Positions 47,348-59,600 of a stretch of DNA of 64,000 nucleotides are shown one piece after another. The notes under the pieces were generated by a model. The model did not search any database, was not told the DNA's origin, and saw nothing but the letters and a program-made list of their open reading frames with translations. Position numbers and translations under genes: made by a program. This DNA is from Malurus cyaneus samueli (lineage: Eukaryota > Chordata > Aves > Passeriformes > Maluridae): the NCBI GenBank assembly GCA_009741485.1, contig CM019237.1:46236982-46300981 (forward strand), read 5' to 3'. Within the stretch, counting starts at the first letter, position 1; every line of letters begins with the position of its first letter.

Positions 47348-50300
47348 GTGGATAGTCTGTAACTATTTGGTATAACTAAACACTTCCACTTCCACAGATC
47401 TTCGACTATGCAGAAAACACCATTTCTCTTACAGGTTTTCCCACTGGTTATGGATAAAATACTGTATCTGCCTGTTAGCAGACAAGCTGAGTGTAAAAGC
47501 AAAAAAAGTATCTTTTTAGTTTTGAAAGTTATTGGAATAAAAATATAGGGCTACTTCATTTTCCGTAAGGAAGTCCAAGGAATGTTAAGCAAAAAAAATT
47601 CAAGCCCCAAATGATTATGTTTAACATGAAGCACCTATGGCATAGCTGTCTGTGCATGCATGGCCACATGCGTGGTCATATCAAAGGTACAGTAATAACA
47701 ACATTGGAATTATTTTGGAAAGGAAATGTAGAATAGATTCCCTTTGCATTGCAATACATTGTAAGACACGACATGTGTTGAATTATGTTAGTGCAAACCC
47801 TTTTCTTATCTTCCAGAAGCAGCAGTTGTGAAGGGGAGATTTCTGAGCACCTAAAATTACTGATTTATCACAGACTGAGGTATTTTGATGGCATATGGCA
47901 CTCACTCTCCCTCCATTAAACCCTGGCTGGCATCAAACACCAAGTTTGTGCCAGTTAACTGGAGAGAAGTGGGGAGTTCTATGTTCAGCACTTGTTCTTT
48001 CTCTCTCATGCTGTGAAAGCCTTTTCCACAAAAAAGGATGGATTTTTTCACATAGAAAAAAATTGATTGATAGCCCTTGGTGCAAAGTAATACCTTGAAA
48101 ATCTCCTCTACGGTCACAATAGCCTGAACACCAGACCGCAGGGACAGGGTCCTGCTTGCCCTCAATTCTCATATTTCTGATTCTGTCACAGAATGAGCTG
48201 TGGACATGAGTACAGTCAAACCCACCAGTCAAGGTTGGGGGGCACCGCTTAAGAGCAAGTTCAAACAGGACAGCAGCTGCAGAGAGCTGATAATCCACGT
48301 CTCCCATAGGGGCAAGAGCCCAAACTACTGCACTGTTGTGCAAAACCTCACAGCCTCTTTCTTCATTTCCCATCTTTGCTCAGAGGATGCCTCAGTGTTC
48401 TGATTATTGAAAGAACTCGAATGCTCACACAGAAGCCTCAAGCATAGGATGTCACACATTCCTACGCCCATTTCCAGCTGCTTGGCTCTATTTGGCCCCA
48501 GTGCAGACTCTTCACCAATCAGTAGATGGAGAGTGTTGCACAACGAGCCTTTGGAATTAACTCCAAGAAGGACTTCACAGGTTGTACAAAGAGACAGGGC
48601 GTCAAAGTGTGTCTCCTACTGGGAACAAAGCTATCCTGTTCAAGTGTCACAATGCCTAGGATGGGAATTCACCAGATGTAGTCTGAAAATGGCACAAAGC
48701 CACCACGTGTAACTAAGCATTGCTCCACAGTTGTATTTTGCAAAGAAGGATCTAGAAAGAAGTCTAAGATCCAAACACATTGAACAAGTCAGTCCATTTT
48801 CTACTGCCCTTATTTGTATAAAAATATCAGTAAGAATCATTGTCTTTTAGTTCCTTCTCTTTCTTCTTACACTGTGAATGCACATATAAAAACACAACTA
48901 TCAAAGATCACTGTCTCATGTGTTCAAACATTTGACCATGTTTGAAATATCTAACTACTTGTGAATGATGCATCCCCTAGTTACCATCTAACTTTATCAG
49001 GAGTCATTAGCAGGCAATTCACAGACGGGAAGAGAAGAAAACCTTTGCTGAGTACAAAGTGTATCACAAAACACTCACCCAGTTCTCAAGTCAGTATGTC
49101 ATTGATGACACGATCAGAAAATCTACCTGCACAGGGAATGACCAAACAGAAAACTTCAGAGCACTGAAGATTTACTTTATTATAACGTGGGGCATCAAGA
49201 CAGCTTCTAAAATATACCAGATGTCTCTTTCAGGTACATTTTAGTGTAACAACCAGTTATACCTACTCACGTTGTACACAGCACTGCCTTCACACTCTAA
49301 ACATAACTTGTTAATTAATTCTAGAAGAAGGTACCAGCAGCTAAACCATTTGGGAATTTCAGCTGTCCTAAGACTGATGAGGAATGAACATAACACAGGA
49401 TTGTGAAAATGGTTTTCCTGGAGACAGGATAGCAGAACAGAAGTCTATCCAGCGCAGAATCCTATTTCTGACACCAGATGCTTAGCTAAAGGGAGTAAGA
49501 ACTGGGCAAGCACACCCAGTCCATCCCCAGGCTGTCCCTTCCAGCTTGGAAAGATTTATATTTCTGCAGTGGAAGGTTTCATTTGGATGATAAAAATTCC
49601 CAGCTACCAACATCCCTTTTCCACAAAACTTTTCCCTCTATATTCTCTGTTATTTTTGAGCTAACAGGTAGACATTAAATTCCTCTGTCCCCTTTTTACT
49701 TACCTTGTTCCCAGTTTTCCTGGGCTAGAGGGCCTGCTCCTCAATTACAGTATCATCAGAAGCCCTTTCCCAGGCTAGGGCCATGAAGCACAGAAATCCA
49801 AGAGTCACCATGCAGACCCCATGAATTATGCTTTCCTGTACAGAAACTAAACATGGATCAATGAATCCCACCCTAGTCTATCACAGGGAGAGGATATGGT
49901 TCCAACCTACCAGCCCAGGTGTGTGAAGACCTAATGAAAGAGAGGTTATGATAATATAATCATGTTGTCACAAACTCAAGAACAGGGTCAATATTGATAT
50001 ATGATTGTGTAAAAATATTCTTTCTCAAATTTTTGTCTTTGAGAGAACCTTACAAACAGCAGGAACCCTGCCCCTTATACTGGTACAGCTGACCTTCCTT
50101 ATACAGCCCTGCAAGCTGCTACAATTACAATAACCTGCTAAGGAGAAACAGAGCACTTTGACATTAAAATGCATGCAGTAGCATTGGGCTGTTCACCCAA
50201 GATGCCTACCCAAAAGAGATTATTTTCAGCAACTGGCACTTAGCAGAGTCTCCCTCACAAGCAGTAAGAGAATATCTGAATAGCAAGGGTCATAATTTTC

Positions 50301-50945
50301 AGGCATTCTGGCAACATAAATGGAGTTTAAAGAAAGTGCAGTTTTGATGACCCTTGAAAGTCTTTCAGCAGTCTGAGAAGCACTGAATTGTTTTTCTGTG
50401 TTTGGTGCATTCCTAAAGCAAGGTCTAAATAAAGTACCAAACTGTAGTGCCATCTCCCTTTTTCTATTTTTACCACCCTGAATATTACCAGTAATGAAGA
50501 AGACCTCAAAAAGTCATATCCTTTGTGCTCCACTGGTCCTCTAAAGCATAAAATAGTAGAGATCTGCACTCCCAATGATGAGAGAAGCAATATTGTGCCT
50601 CTGTGAAGATCGCAGCACGCAGAGGACACATCAGCTTCCCTGAGACATCCACCTACTCAAGGCACAGGAACAGCCAGTGGTCTGCATGTCCCAAAGGAAG
50701 CGCTCAGAAACAAAGCAGAGATTAAAAATTGTCACCTTTTTGCTTTGCTGCTGCCCTTATACGTGGTCTAAGTTGCGATGTTGAGTTTTACACAACTTTT
50801 GTTTGGGGCTTTGGGGCTCTTTTGGCACCACAGTACGTTGGCTGGAGTTTCTAGTGGGTCCATCAGAACCCTGGAAGCACTTACCTCTAGCATATCTACT
50901 CACCCAAGGTATAAGTCCCCCTCCTGATTTGTTTTGTTTCAGTTT

Positions 50946-51020
50946 AGGTTGGAGTTTTTGTTGGTTGGTTGGTTTTGGGTTGGTTTACGATTTTTGTTTG
51001 TTGGGTCTTTTGTGGTTTTT
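50946..51020. repeat. T/G-rich low-complexity tract
   Basis: Runs of GGTTGGTTGG and TTTTGGG with almost no C, like the tract at 281-354. A Trp/Leu/Phe-rich plus-strand open frame over it is a composition artefact. Confidence 0.75.
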
Positions 51021-54000
51021 TAATTATAAAGGAAGGTCTGGCTTAATTTTGAGATACCAGAATGGACAAGCAGGCTTTCCAGTGTTAGGAAAGAAGTCTT
51101 GCTATCTTTTTGACTGATACAAAACTTTTATGGAAATTTGTAATACTGTGCAGCCCAATTTCAGTCAAATTCCTTTTCTGACTTTTAAAAGCATCTCTCC
51201 CAAAGTAGAAGCTAGTTTGTTCATCTTCTGACAGTCATCCTGAAAGAATCTTTCTTTGGAATATATGTAACATATTTAACATTAGAAATAGCGTCTTACA
51301 TAATACTAAACCCCTTTAAGCAAGAACTATAGCGCTAAGAAAAAGCCCCATTTTTCAGTCAAGCATTACAGGAGCATAATAACTGATTATTCAAAGTCTT
51401 TCTCACTGTTCCTTGAATAATAAGTTGTTTTTTAGATTAAATGGGTCATTATTTTCTGAGAAACATTGCAAAATTTTATATATTGTCTATTTACTCCAGA
51501 ATAGAATGGTCAAAATCTTAGTTGTTTTAAGACAGCTATGTAACTGGTCTCAGGACATTATAATCTTGCCCTGGGATCAGTGAGTTTAGTCCTAAGCCTT
51601 TTCCTGGCTTTTGCCCTCGAAAGAAAACTCTCTGATGGTAGAACAGCCAGGAACATGCACAGAGAGTGGCATTTTGCAGCCTTTGTGAGGTAACCATTAT
51701 AAACTAACAACAGCCAGGCATGCTGAAATCTGAGGGTGAACTGTACTGATTTTAAAGTTATCATTCATAATTGATTGCAATACTGAATGAAAGACTGTTT
51801 TATAACAGCAAACAGGAGACTGAACAAAGCAGAAAGAAAAAATAAGTATTTGAAAAGACTGAAATTTAAAAACATACATGTCCCAGCAAAGTAAAATACC
51901 CTCGAAGTCACCACTTAAAATTATTAATACTATTTTGAAGCCCCTTGCACACGTCCCTCCCAGGTAGATTCAATACTTATGTGTGCCACATGCAGGACAA
52001 ATTGATCCAGAGGGATGCAATTTCTGCCTGCATCAACTACATTTAAATTAAACAAGACAGACTGCATTAAAAATCACTGCTTTATATGCTAGCCTGGTTT
52101 TTGGTTTGTTTTTCTGTTAGCATGCTGTTGCCAAAGTGTTCTCCAAAGTGCTGTAATGAACATTCCAGGAGGCTTGATACCTTAGGATCAGGAATTTTCA
52201 AAGAAGTTACTTTTGTCATAGAAAAGTAAAGGGCTGAATGAAATAGGCTGAATGACTAAGCAAAGTGATGGAAGACTTCAAGCTCTGCATCATCTGCCAG
52301 CTATTTCTGCTCTTAATTTCAAAGTCCTGCATAGTGACCATGTGGTGTACTGTCACTCAGCCCAGTGACAAAAGGTCCTCACTGTAATTGAGGCAAACTG
52401 TTCCCCTCATTAGGAGCTTTGCAGAGGCTGCAGAGCACCGAGAGCCAGGAGAAGGCTGGGAGTTCAGCAGGGAGGAATTTACACATCACACATGAAGTAC
52501 CAACATGGCAGAAATGTCACTTGGTGCATCGAACTTACATTGCTTTGAACACAGGTGGTAAATAAAGAGAAAAGTTAAATATGCAGGCTGATTTCCTTGA
52601 CGCTAATGCCCCTTCTGCGTGAGAATGATTCTTGTAAACATGTGGGGGTTTAAATATGAAAATTCGCTTAATGAGGGGAATACTAAATTTTTTTAAATCA
52701 GCTTGCGTTGTCTATGGTTCATTCCAATTTGTATAAATGATATAAATTACAATCTACAATACTGTATATGCACTAATATACATAAACCTCAAAATGCATT
52801 CAGGTTTTACCATAAGCATAGAGAGAGAAGATCTTGCTAGGGAATTTCTAAATTCCTGTTAGTACAAAATGGGTAACAATGGTTAAAAAATGTTGCAAGT
52901 AGAGAATAACTAAGAAGATTCCAGAGTTTCACACAGTAAAAGAATTTGTTTTTTGCTGCTTAGACATATTAAATAAGATCTTTTTTTTCCACAGCCAGCA
53001 AATTCAGTGACTTCTAGAAAAATTTGGTTTGACAAGTTCTGTAGAATCTGAAAATAAAGGAATTTGTCACCAAGGGAAAGAAGTGATGTGGCATTACCCT
53101 GATTTGGAATAGATTAACAATGGAAAGAGCAGGCAGAAGCCCAGAAACAAAAGTAACTGCTTGCTGCACAGCAAAGGCACAACACCAGCAGAAATGAGGC
53201 AAGTTTTTTTTGTCCCCAGAATTGCCTAACCCTGCAATTGAGGGAATGGATTGGGATGGCAGTTTAACCCCCTCTAGGCTTGTTCCGTACTTCATTCTGC
53301 TGCTCTTACACACAGCCTCAATGATGATATCTTTGCTTTCAAAATGAGTCTTCTGTGTGCAACACAGACACATCTATTCTACAGTGTCCTCAGGAGAGTT
53401 GCACCAATTCACTTCAGCCAACACCCTGCCCCACTGCTTTTGAACCCTCTGCATCAGCAGCCTTGTAGCCCATTGGCCACAACACGCCATGACTGCTCAT
53501 ATTGAATATTTCTCAGAACTAAAAACATACTGTCCCCGATTTTAGAAGGAATAAATATTTGTCTTAATGCCATTGCATCTAAATTTATCATCTGATTGTT
53601 ATACTCTTCTTTGCCTTTCCTTCTTTTTAAGAGGAAGCTCCCTTATATGAGTGCACCTACAAAGGTGTCAGGAGTCTTCACTTCTCCATTAACAGCCTTT
53701 TATTTTTAGTTGTTTCTCCAATTTCCTGGTTTTTTTTTCAGTTATCTGATACGTTTATATCTGCTTAAAATCCAAGCTGAGAAGTTGCAGTTCTGCTCAA
53801 GGCTGAGCAGTACCTCTGCAAGCTTGCACAAAACAATTTTTTAGATTTTGTTTGTTTTTAAATAAGGTACAGTACAGATAACCCACTGCTCTCCAACCAC
53901 TCTAACACCCAGATTAATAGTAGACGTCATGAGCCTCAGGCTCCTTAGTAGCTACAAATAAAACTGTCAGGGAAGGAACTAGAAAGGAATGCTGGGACAC

Positions 54001-56472
54001 TGAGAACTGAGTCTACTGTTCCTCATCCTTAGCACATAGCTAACCACGAACTTCATTCAAAGGAAACTGCTGTCAAATAAATAGAATTCGTGATAGATAA
54101 TAAAAGGTTTTTCTTCCTGAAAGAAGGGAAAGGGAAAAGAGGTGCTGTAAAGAAAACAAAAGTAGTGTGCTATCAAAGGAAAAAAATACTCTCAGCCGGC
54201 GCTTTATCACTGATCTTTTCTTTCCATGGTCCTAGTCTCTCTTACTGAAAAGAATTAAAATGCTATTTTAAGTCCTAAAAATAACTTCTATTATGCTAGA
54301 CTGCCTTCATGTTTGGGTTTGTTAACTGGACAAAGGAAATTTCAGACTGAGAGTAACTTACGCCACTCCACAGTGAGAGCTACTTTATTGTGCTGACAGC
54401 ACTCCAGTAGAAGGAAAACCGCAAATTGTATGAAGTATTTAAAATTAGACTGAACAAAAATTTACAAACTTACTGCATGCAGTAGCATGAAAATAGCTTA
54501 AAAAACAGTGGTGTAAGATAATGAGAAATTAATATACATAAGAACAGCTTCCTAAAATATCAAGCTGCTTATGATATCTTAGATAAGGTACTGCCACTGG
54601 ACAAAGCTAATTGTAAAGCTACAACTGAGTTACAGTGAAGAAGAGTTAGCATGAAGAAGATATGATTTTTGGTTTAAACTAGAATTTCCTCTTAGGTGTG
54701 CTATTCATTGCTGTTGCTGCTGACCATCATCTTTCTTAGATCTACTTGCATACAGCTCAAAAGGTTGCAGTTTAACCTGGATACAGGCACAAATGTAGTT
54801 GACTTATAGATTAAAAAGTCAGACACAAAACATAGAAATGTTATTTCATTTCAGATGAAAAAATGGCACTGTAAGTTAGTTGAGACAAGATTTCTATCAT
54901 ACAAAAACATTCCCTGCGGGTAATAGGTGCTGTTATTGTCCAAAGAGCAGAAGAATACCACAGTTACAAGAAATCTCATGTACTGAAAGCTGATTCCTTA
55001 GAGAATCATCATTACTATGATCATTAATGAACTCCATTTTACGAAACCTCTGGGGTCTATCTAAAAAAAGGATGTTTTTCTCAATCAGAAGCCAGCATAT
55101 TCTGCTTGTACAGCATTTAATATTAAAGCACAGGCCTTACTTATCAACACATAGATGTAGAATATGTACCATCCCAAAATTAATGCTGTTTTTTTGCATG
55201 TTCAAGATACTTTTTAAAAAAAAACTGTGACGCAGGGCTTTTTTTTGTCAATCTCTTAACACACAGCAGACACCTTTATACATCTTTAGCAACAACAACA
55301 TTTCTGTAGTAGTCATTTCTGTACTTCAAAGAAAAAGACAGAAGCTGAAAAAACAGGACAAACAAGTGAACAGAAAAACTGAAATAAACAAAGCACATGG
55401 TTATGAGTCACTGTAAATTCTCTGATCTGTGTTGACAAAGATTATGGCGACTAAATACTATGGGTGCATGAAACTCATGGCAATAGACCTGTATAGCATC
55501 TCACCATAGATATTCAAAAATTTGAACTTACAAAAATTAAACCATTTACTAGATCTGCAAATTAAGGGGGATACACTAGGGGTTTGCAGGCAGAATTGTC
55601 TGTCTCACACAGACTCTGCCTCCCAGCACCCAAGTAGCTGCATACAGCATGCATCATGCTCTTTCCTGGGCAACAGCCCTGAAAGTTTATTGAGACCCAC
55701 CAGCAGAGATGCTACAAAGCTAACTTTATGGACAACTTTAATTTACTCTACTCAGGAAAGAAATTTGGAGTGGAATTTTCACTGGGAAGAATGACTGAGC
55801 ACAGCCAGCACAAATGTATTCCCTTGCTATAAGAAAAGATATTTCTAAAATAACTCTAGCAATTATCATAACAAGGAACGAACTCATGATATCAATTAGA
55901 AGTTGATGGTTCCCAAGAGATTTTGGCTTTCTTCTAAAAAGTTTCATTTTGTTAACCAGTTAATCTGTAAGATCTCCCTGATATCCAGAAGTTTTGTTAG
56001 TGTTATAGCAAGAAAGTTGGATCTACCCCCTGGATTGTATCTTTGTCCAAAACCTACATTAGCATCACTTATTGAATACCAGGGGGGATGCCTGTAGCCT
56101 CTAGAGCTCTGCCATGCTCAGAGCTATAAAACTAAACATATATTAGTATATATATTTAACAGTGTTAAAGGGAATAGCCCAAATCTCTCCCTGCATTAAC
56201 ATTTTGGATACCACTACATTTTGTAGGTGTTTTTATGATGGAACTTACATTTTTATTTCCCACTTTCAGCTGTCTCAACCACTACTACTCCCTATAATCT
56301 ATAATCGACAAAACCACGCCAAATATAAACAAAACCTCAATGAGTAATTCTGACAGTCAATAGATAGATCTCCACACAAGCATGATCTCATGCTATTGAC
56401 CCCAGCTTGACCACATCATGGCACATCACACAGGAGATGGGACTGGAAAAGGTATCAAGGCAGATCAGTTAC

Positions 56473-56679
56473 CTGGCTGATGGGTTTTTGCTTTTCCACC
56501 AGTGACTGATGAAATCGTAGATCCAGAAGATAAGGCTTCCATTTTTATTGACCCTCTGCCTTGTGGGATCGAGGGATGCCCATCCACAGACAGATGCTGT
56601 GACACTGGGTAACTTGCTGCAGTTCTCCTCTGACAGACTTGCACACGCTTTTCAGCCCCATGAATAGATAAATTTATAC
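56473..56679 (-). CDS. ANO4: ANO4 start-codon exon (first in window)
   Basis: Contains the likely initiator ATG at 56542-56540 in a good context (AAAAATGG, A at -3 and G at +4). From there it encodes 23 residues, MEALSSGSTISSVTGGKAKT then HQP, and one base of codon 24. It aligns with the mammalian N-terminus (MEASSSG...) as I remember it, with a few extra residues. The donor is CCAG|GTAACT at 56472. The best acceptor is CTTATTCCTGTTAG, placing the exon start at 56679. Other AGs downstream (for example after CTGCAG) are possible, so that edge is less certain. The part before the ATG (56543-56679) could be 5' UTR, but it is also open in the ANO4 frame throughout, so it may be coding in a longer isoform. 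Confidence 0.88.
56545..56661 (-). other. Overlapping upstream open reading frame
   Basis: A 38-codon ATG...TAA frame (ATGGGGCTGAAAAGC ... GGTCAATAA) whose stop lies two bases before the ANO4 ATG. Its first ATG has a weak-to-moderate context (TTCATGG, T at -3 and G at +4). If this exon serves as 5' UTR, the layout would suit termination and reinitiation. It could equally be chance. Confidence 0.4.
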
Positions 56680-59600
56680 CTAACAGGAATAAGAATTAGT
56701 ACTGTTAGATACAAGTGAACAGCACGGAATAAATAAAATGAAAAATTGTCATGGTTTGAAATGCAGTTGCAACAGCCTTCTTACAAAAAAANAAGATTAA
56801 TTTTCTGTGAAAATGAAAAATGTGAATATCTTTGCTGCTGTGTTGCAGGCACCAGTCAGCCACACTAACAGATATTTAAATTAATACACAGTCATGGTTT
56901 GGCACATTACTGGTCTGCAGGAGGAAATATCTTCCATTCCTTCAAAATATCCACACAGCTCACAAAGGACAATATTAATGAGGTAACTACCACAGAATTT
57001 ACTAAATGAAAGTTTTCTGATTGATGGATTATAACTTGTCAGTAATGACTTCTTCTGAGACTACTAAGAAGTCTCATCACATGGAAAAGATGTTACAATT
57101 GAGGTATTAACTAGCTTTTAAGGAAAAAATAAAGGTCTGTTGTGAGGAAAGAAGTAAGGCTACAAACAACAATAATAAGATCCTAAGCTTGAAAAAAAAT
57201 TCCACTTTTCCAGTCCTGTGAAACCTTACCTTCAATACTAGAAATTGTCTTTGACACCAAAATTCTCAAATTTGTCACATAATCACCTTTTCTACTCAAA
57301 TTGTGATTAAGGAACAGGATTTACTTTTCCAAAGAGAAAAGCAAAGTTGAAATTTCCTATATGGCTATTGTACAGTCTTAGAAAGAAATGGTTTTTTTTA
57401 CAGTAAATTGCTGATTCTGACTTCCTCCTTCCTTCCTTCACATTGATGCAATTGCTCCAGCTCCAAATGAATTGGATTCAGCATACTCTTGTGAAGACCT
57501 TCAGAAAATCTCTTTGGGCAAGAAAGCTGAATGAATGATAGTTCTGCACCACTGTTTTACGCTTAATTCAATTGTGACTCTCATTGCTCTGTGAGCAAAT
57601 GATCTTTTTTTTTTTTTTTTTCAAAAAAATGAATGAAACACCCTAACCAGATATAAATAAGTTGAGAAGCGGATGAAAAGCAAACCCTAAAATCTGAAAA
57701 TGTGGATGTTGTAAGCACATTGTAAAGTGCAGCTGCTCAAAATCATTAGGTATTATTGATTAGATTGCTAAGCTTTGTGAAAAGAGGTCCCTCACTGAAA
57801 TGTCCAAGAATGCATTAATGGCTCTGCTCTTCCATCTCCCCTGGAAGTCGATGAATGTGAACCTCCAGCTTATGAAAGAGGTTCAGAATCTCTGAAATAT
57901 TAATGGACTGATCCATAATATACTACCAAGGGGAAGAGAGCCACCATCTCTGTGGGCAGGTTGTGAAAACAGTGGGGTTGCACACAGAAGCAAAGGCTGT
58001 GCAAGCGGCTCTCCCTTATGATGGATTTGTGCATTCAGAATGGAAGCTGCACCCTCGATACTTCTCTTTGCTTTGTTACACCAGAGCAGATCTTCTGCAG
58101 GAAATGTGAGAGCAAGAAGAGTTCCCTGCAGCAACTGCTCACCTGCTTCCTGATCTTAAGGCTAATGTAACTGCCAGCTTCTAAAGACTGTTGAAATCAC
58201 ATCTTTAGGATGCAGAGCAAATCCCAGTCACCTTATTCTTATGAAAGGCATCATGTGAATCCATGTGAATGGAGCAACAGTGAGCTTGCCTGGACAACAC
58301 GTTTCTTTGACCATGCTAGCTATAAGGCACTTCAAACAGTGAGAAGATAAGCTGCATTTGTAAAATGAGCTCTTTACTTCTTTTGCAGTCACCAGAACCT
58401 TATGATGTTCAAAATACCCAGAATTTATCCCTAAGGTGTTAAAAAATTAACTACAATGATTTCTGGTAAGCACCACCACAGGCTGTGGTGTCACTGAAAA
58501 CAACAGTACCTCTTAAGCTCATGGTGGACTCAACCAATGCTCAATACCAAGCTTGAGCCTGCCATCAGCACATCTTTTCTAGGTGGATCTCATTTCATTT
58601 GGTCATGAAATAAGAAATTTATTTTAGGAACTGGTTCCAAACATAAACTGACTGCTACATTACTCTGAGGTTCAAGTAAGTGGCTTCTTCGCGTTCTGAA
58701 AACCATGTATAAACTCTTGTGCAGCTGTGACTGAGCTTTCTAAACTATTTCTGCAGCACATTTTTTTTCAGACATCAAAAGAAAGGATACTGCTGCCAGA
58801 TTGCTATTCCTAAGAACTGCAAAATTTGCAGATTGATCACATCCGAAATTAGATTCAATCAACAACTTGCTGCTGGTTGTATACAACCTTTTGCTTTTTC
58901 CACTAAAGAAACATGATAAATCATACCTCCAAACCACATGAGAAAGAATATTCCAGCATCACTAAAAATTTTACATTTACAATTTTCTTTAGACATATTT
59001 AAAATTATAAAGTGCCCAAAACCAACCGCACAAAGTGTGTCACAAATGTATACAGTATATTTGGAAGTTCTTCATCCCAATCTCATTGGTATTGCAGTTC
59101 TTTGTCTCACAGAAAATATTCTTTTGATTAGAAGAATTAATTTCCACTATTTTCCTGAGAATCAGGTACAGGACAAAGATAAAAGTGTCTTTATTTTATT
59201 ATAATTTCTGATTTCTCCAGAGAAAGATAGGGTCTTGCTTTTCTATGTGCATTTCTTTTGTTAAAGTACAAGTCTAAAAAAATATAAGACAGAAATACTG
59301 CAGCAAGCTGCAGCATTACCTTGTTTTCATGTGGGCGAAAGTTCTTTTAAAAGAGATATTGGCAGTTGAAAATACTTCCTTGGATAACATGCAGAAAAGC
59401 ACAGACAAAGGGAGGGGGAAGCAGAAGTAGAAAAGATATTGGGAATAGCACATGTCGCTTATGGAAGATGAAAACCTGGTGAACTTTTGGCACTTAGCAA
59501 ACTCCAGAGTAAAGTCTCCTTCCTGCAAATAATCCATGCTGCTGATGAATTCTGGGGTTTGTGGATCAAAGACAAGAGAAAAAAGCAAAGAGGTCTCTGA

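Larger units (their letters stand above)
42251..56472 (-). other. ANO4: ANO4 intron, 14.2 kb
   Basis: Lies between the start-codon exon and exon 42140-42250. Recognised content is a 19-base A-run (47329-47347) and a T/G-rich tract (50946-51020). A minus-strand open frame at 47933-48373 has a short transposase-like motif. An AT-rich stretch near 52585-52740 retains several CpGs. No LTR or CR1 copy was recognised here. Nothing else stands out. Confidence 0.8.

Noticed and set aside
53014..53373. 119-codon minus-strand open frame
   Set aside because: No recognisable domain, no consensus splice sites in a useful phase, and not needed between the two ANO4 exons, which join perfectly without it.
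57883..58134. Candidate upstream ANO4 exon on the minus strand
   Set aside because: It is open for 83 codons, but I found no clear phase-1 donor and no similarity to the family, so linking it to the open frame in exon 56473-56679 would be speculation.
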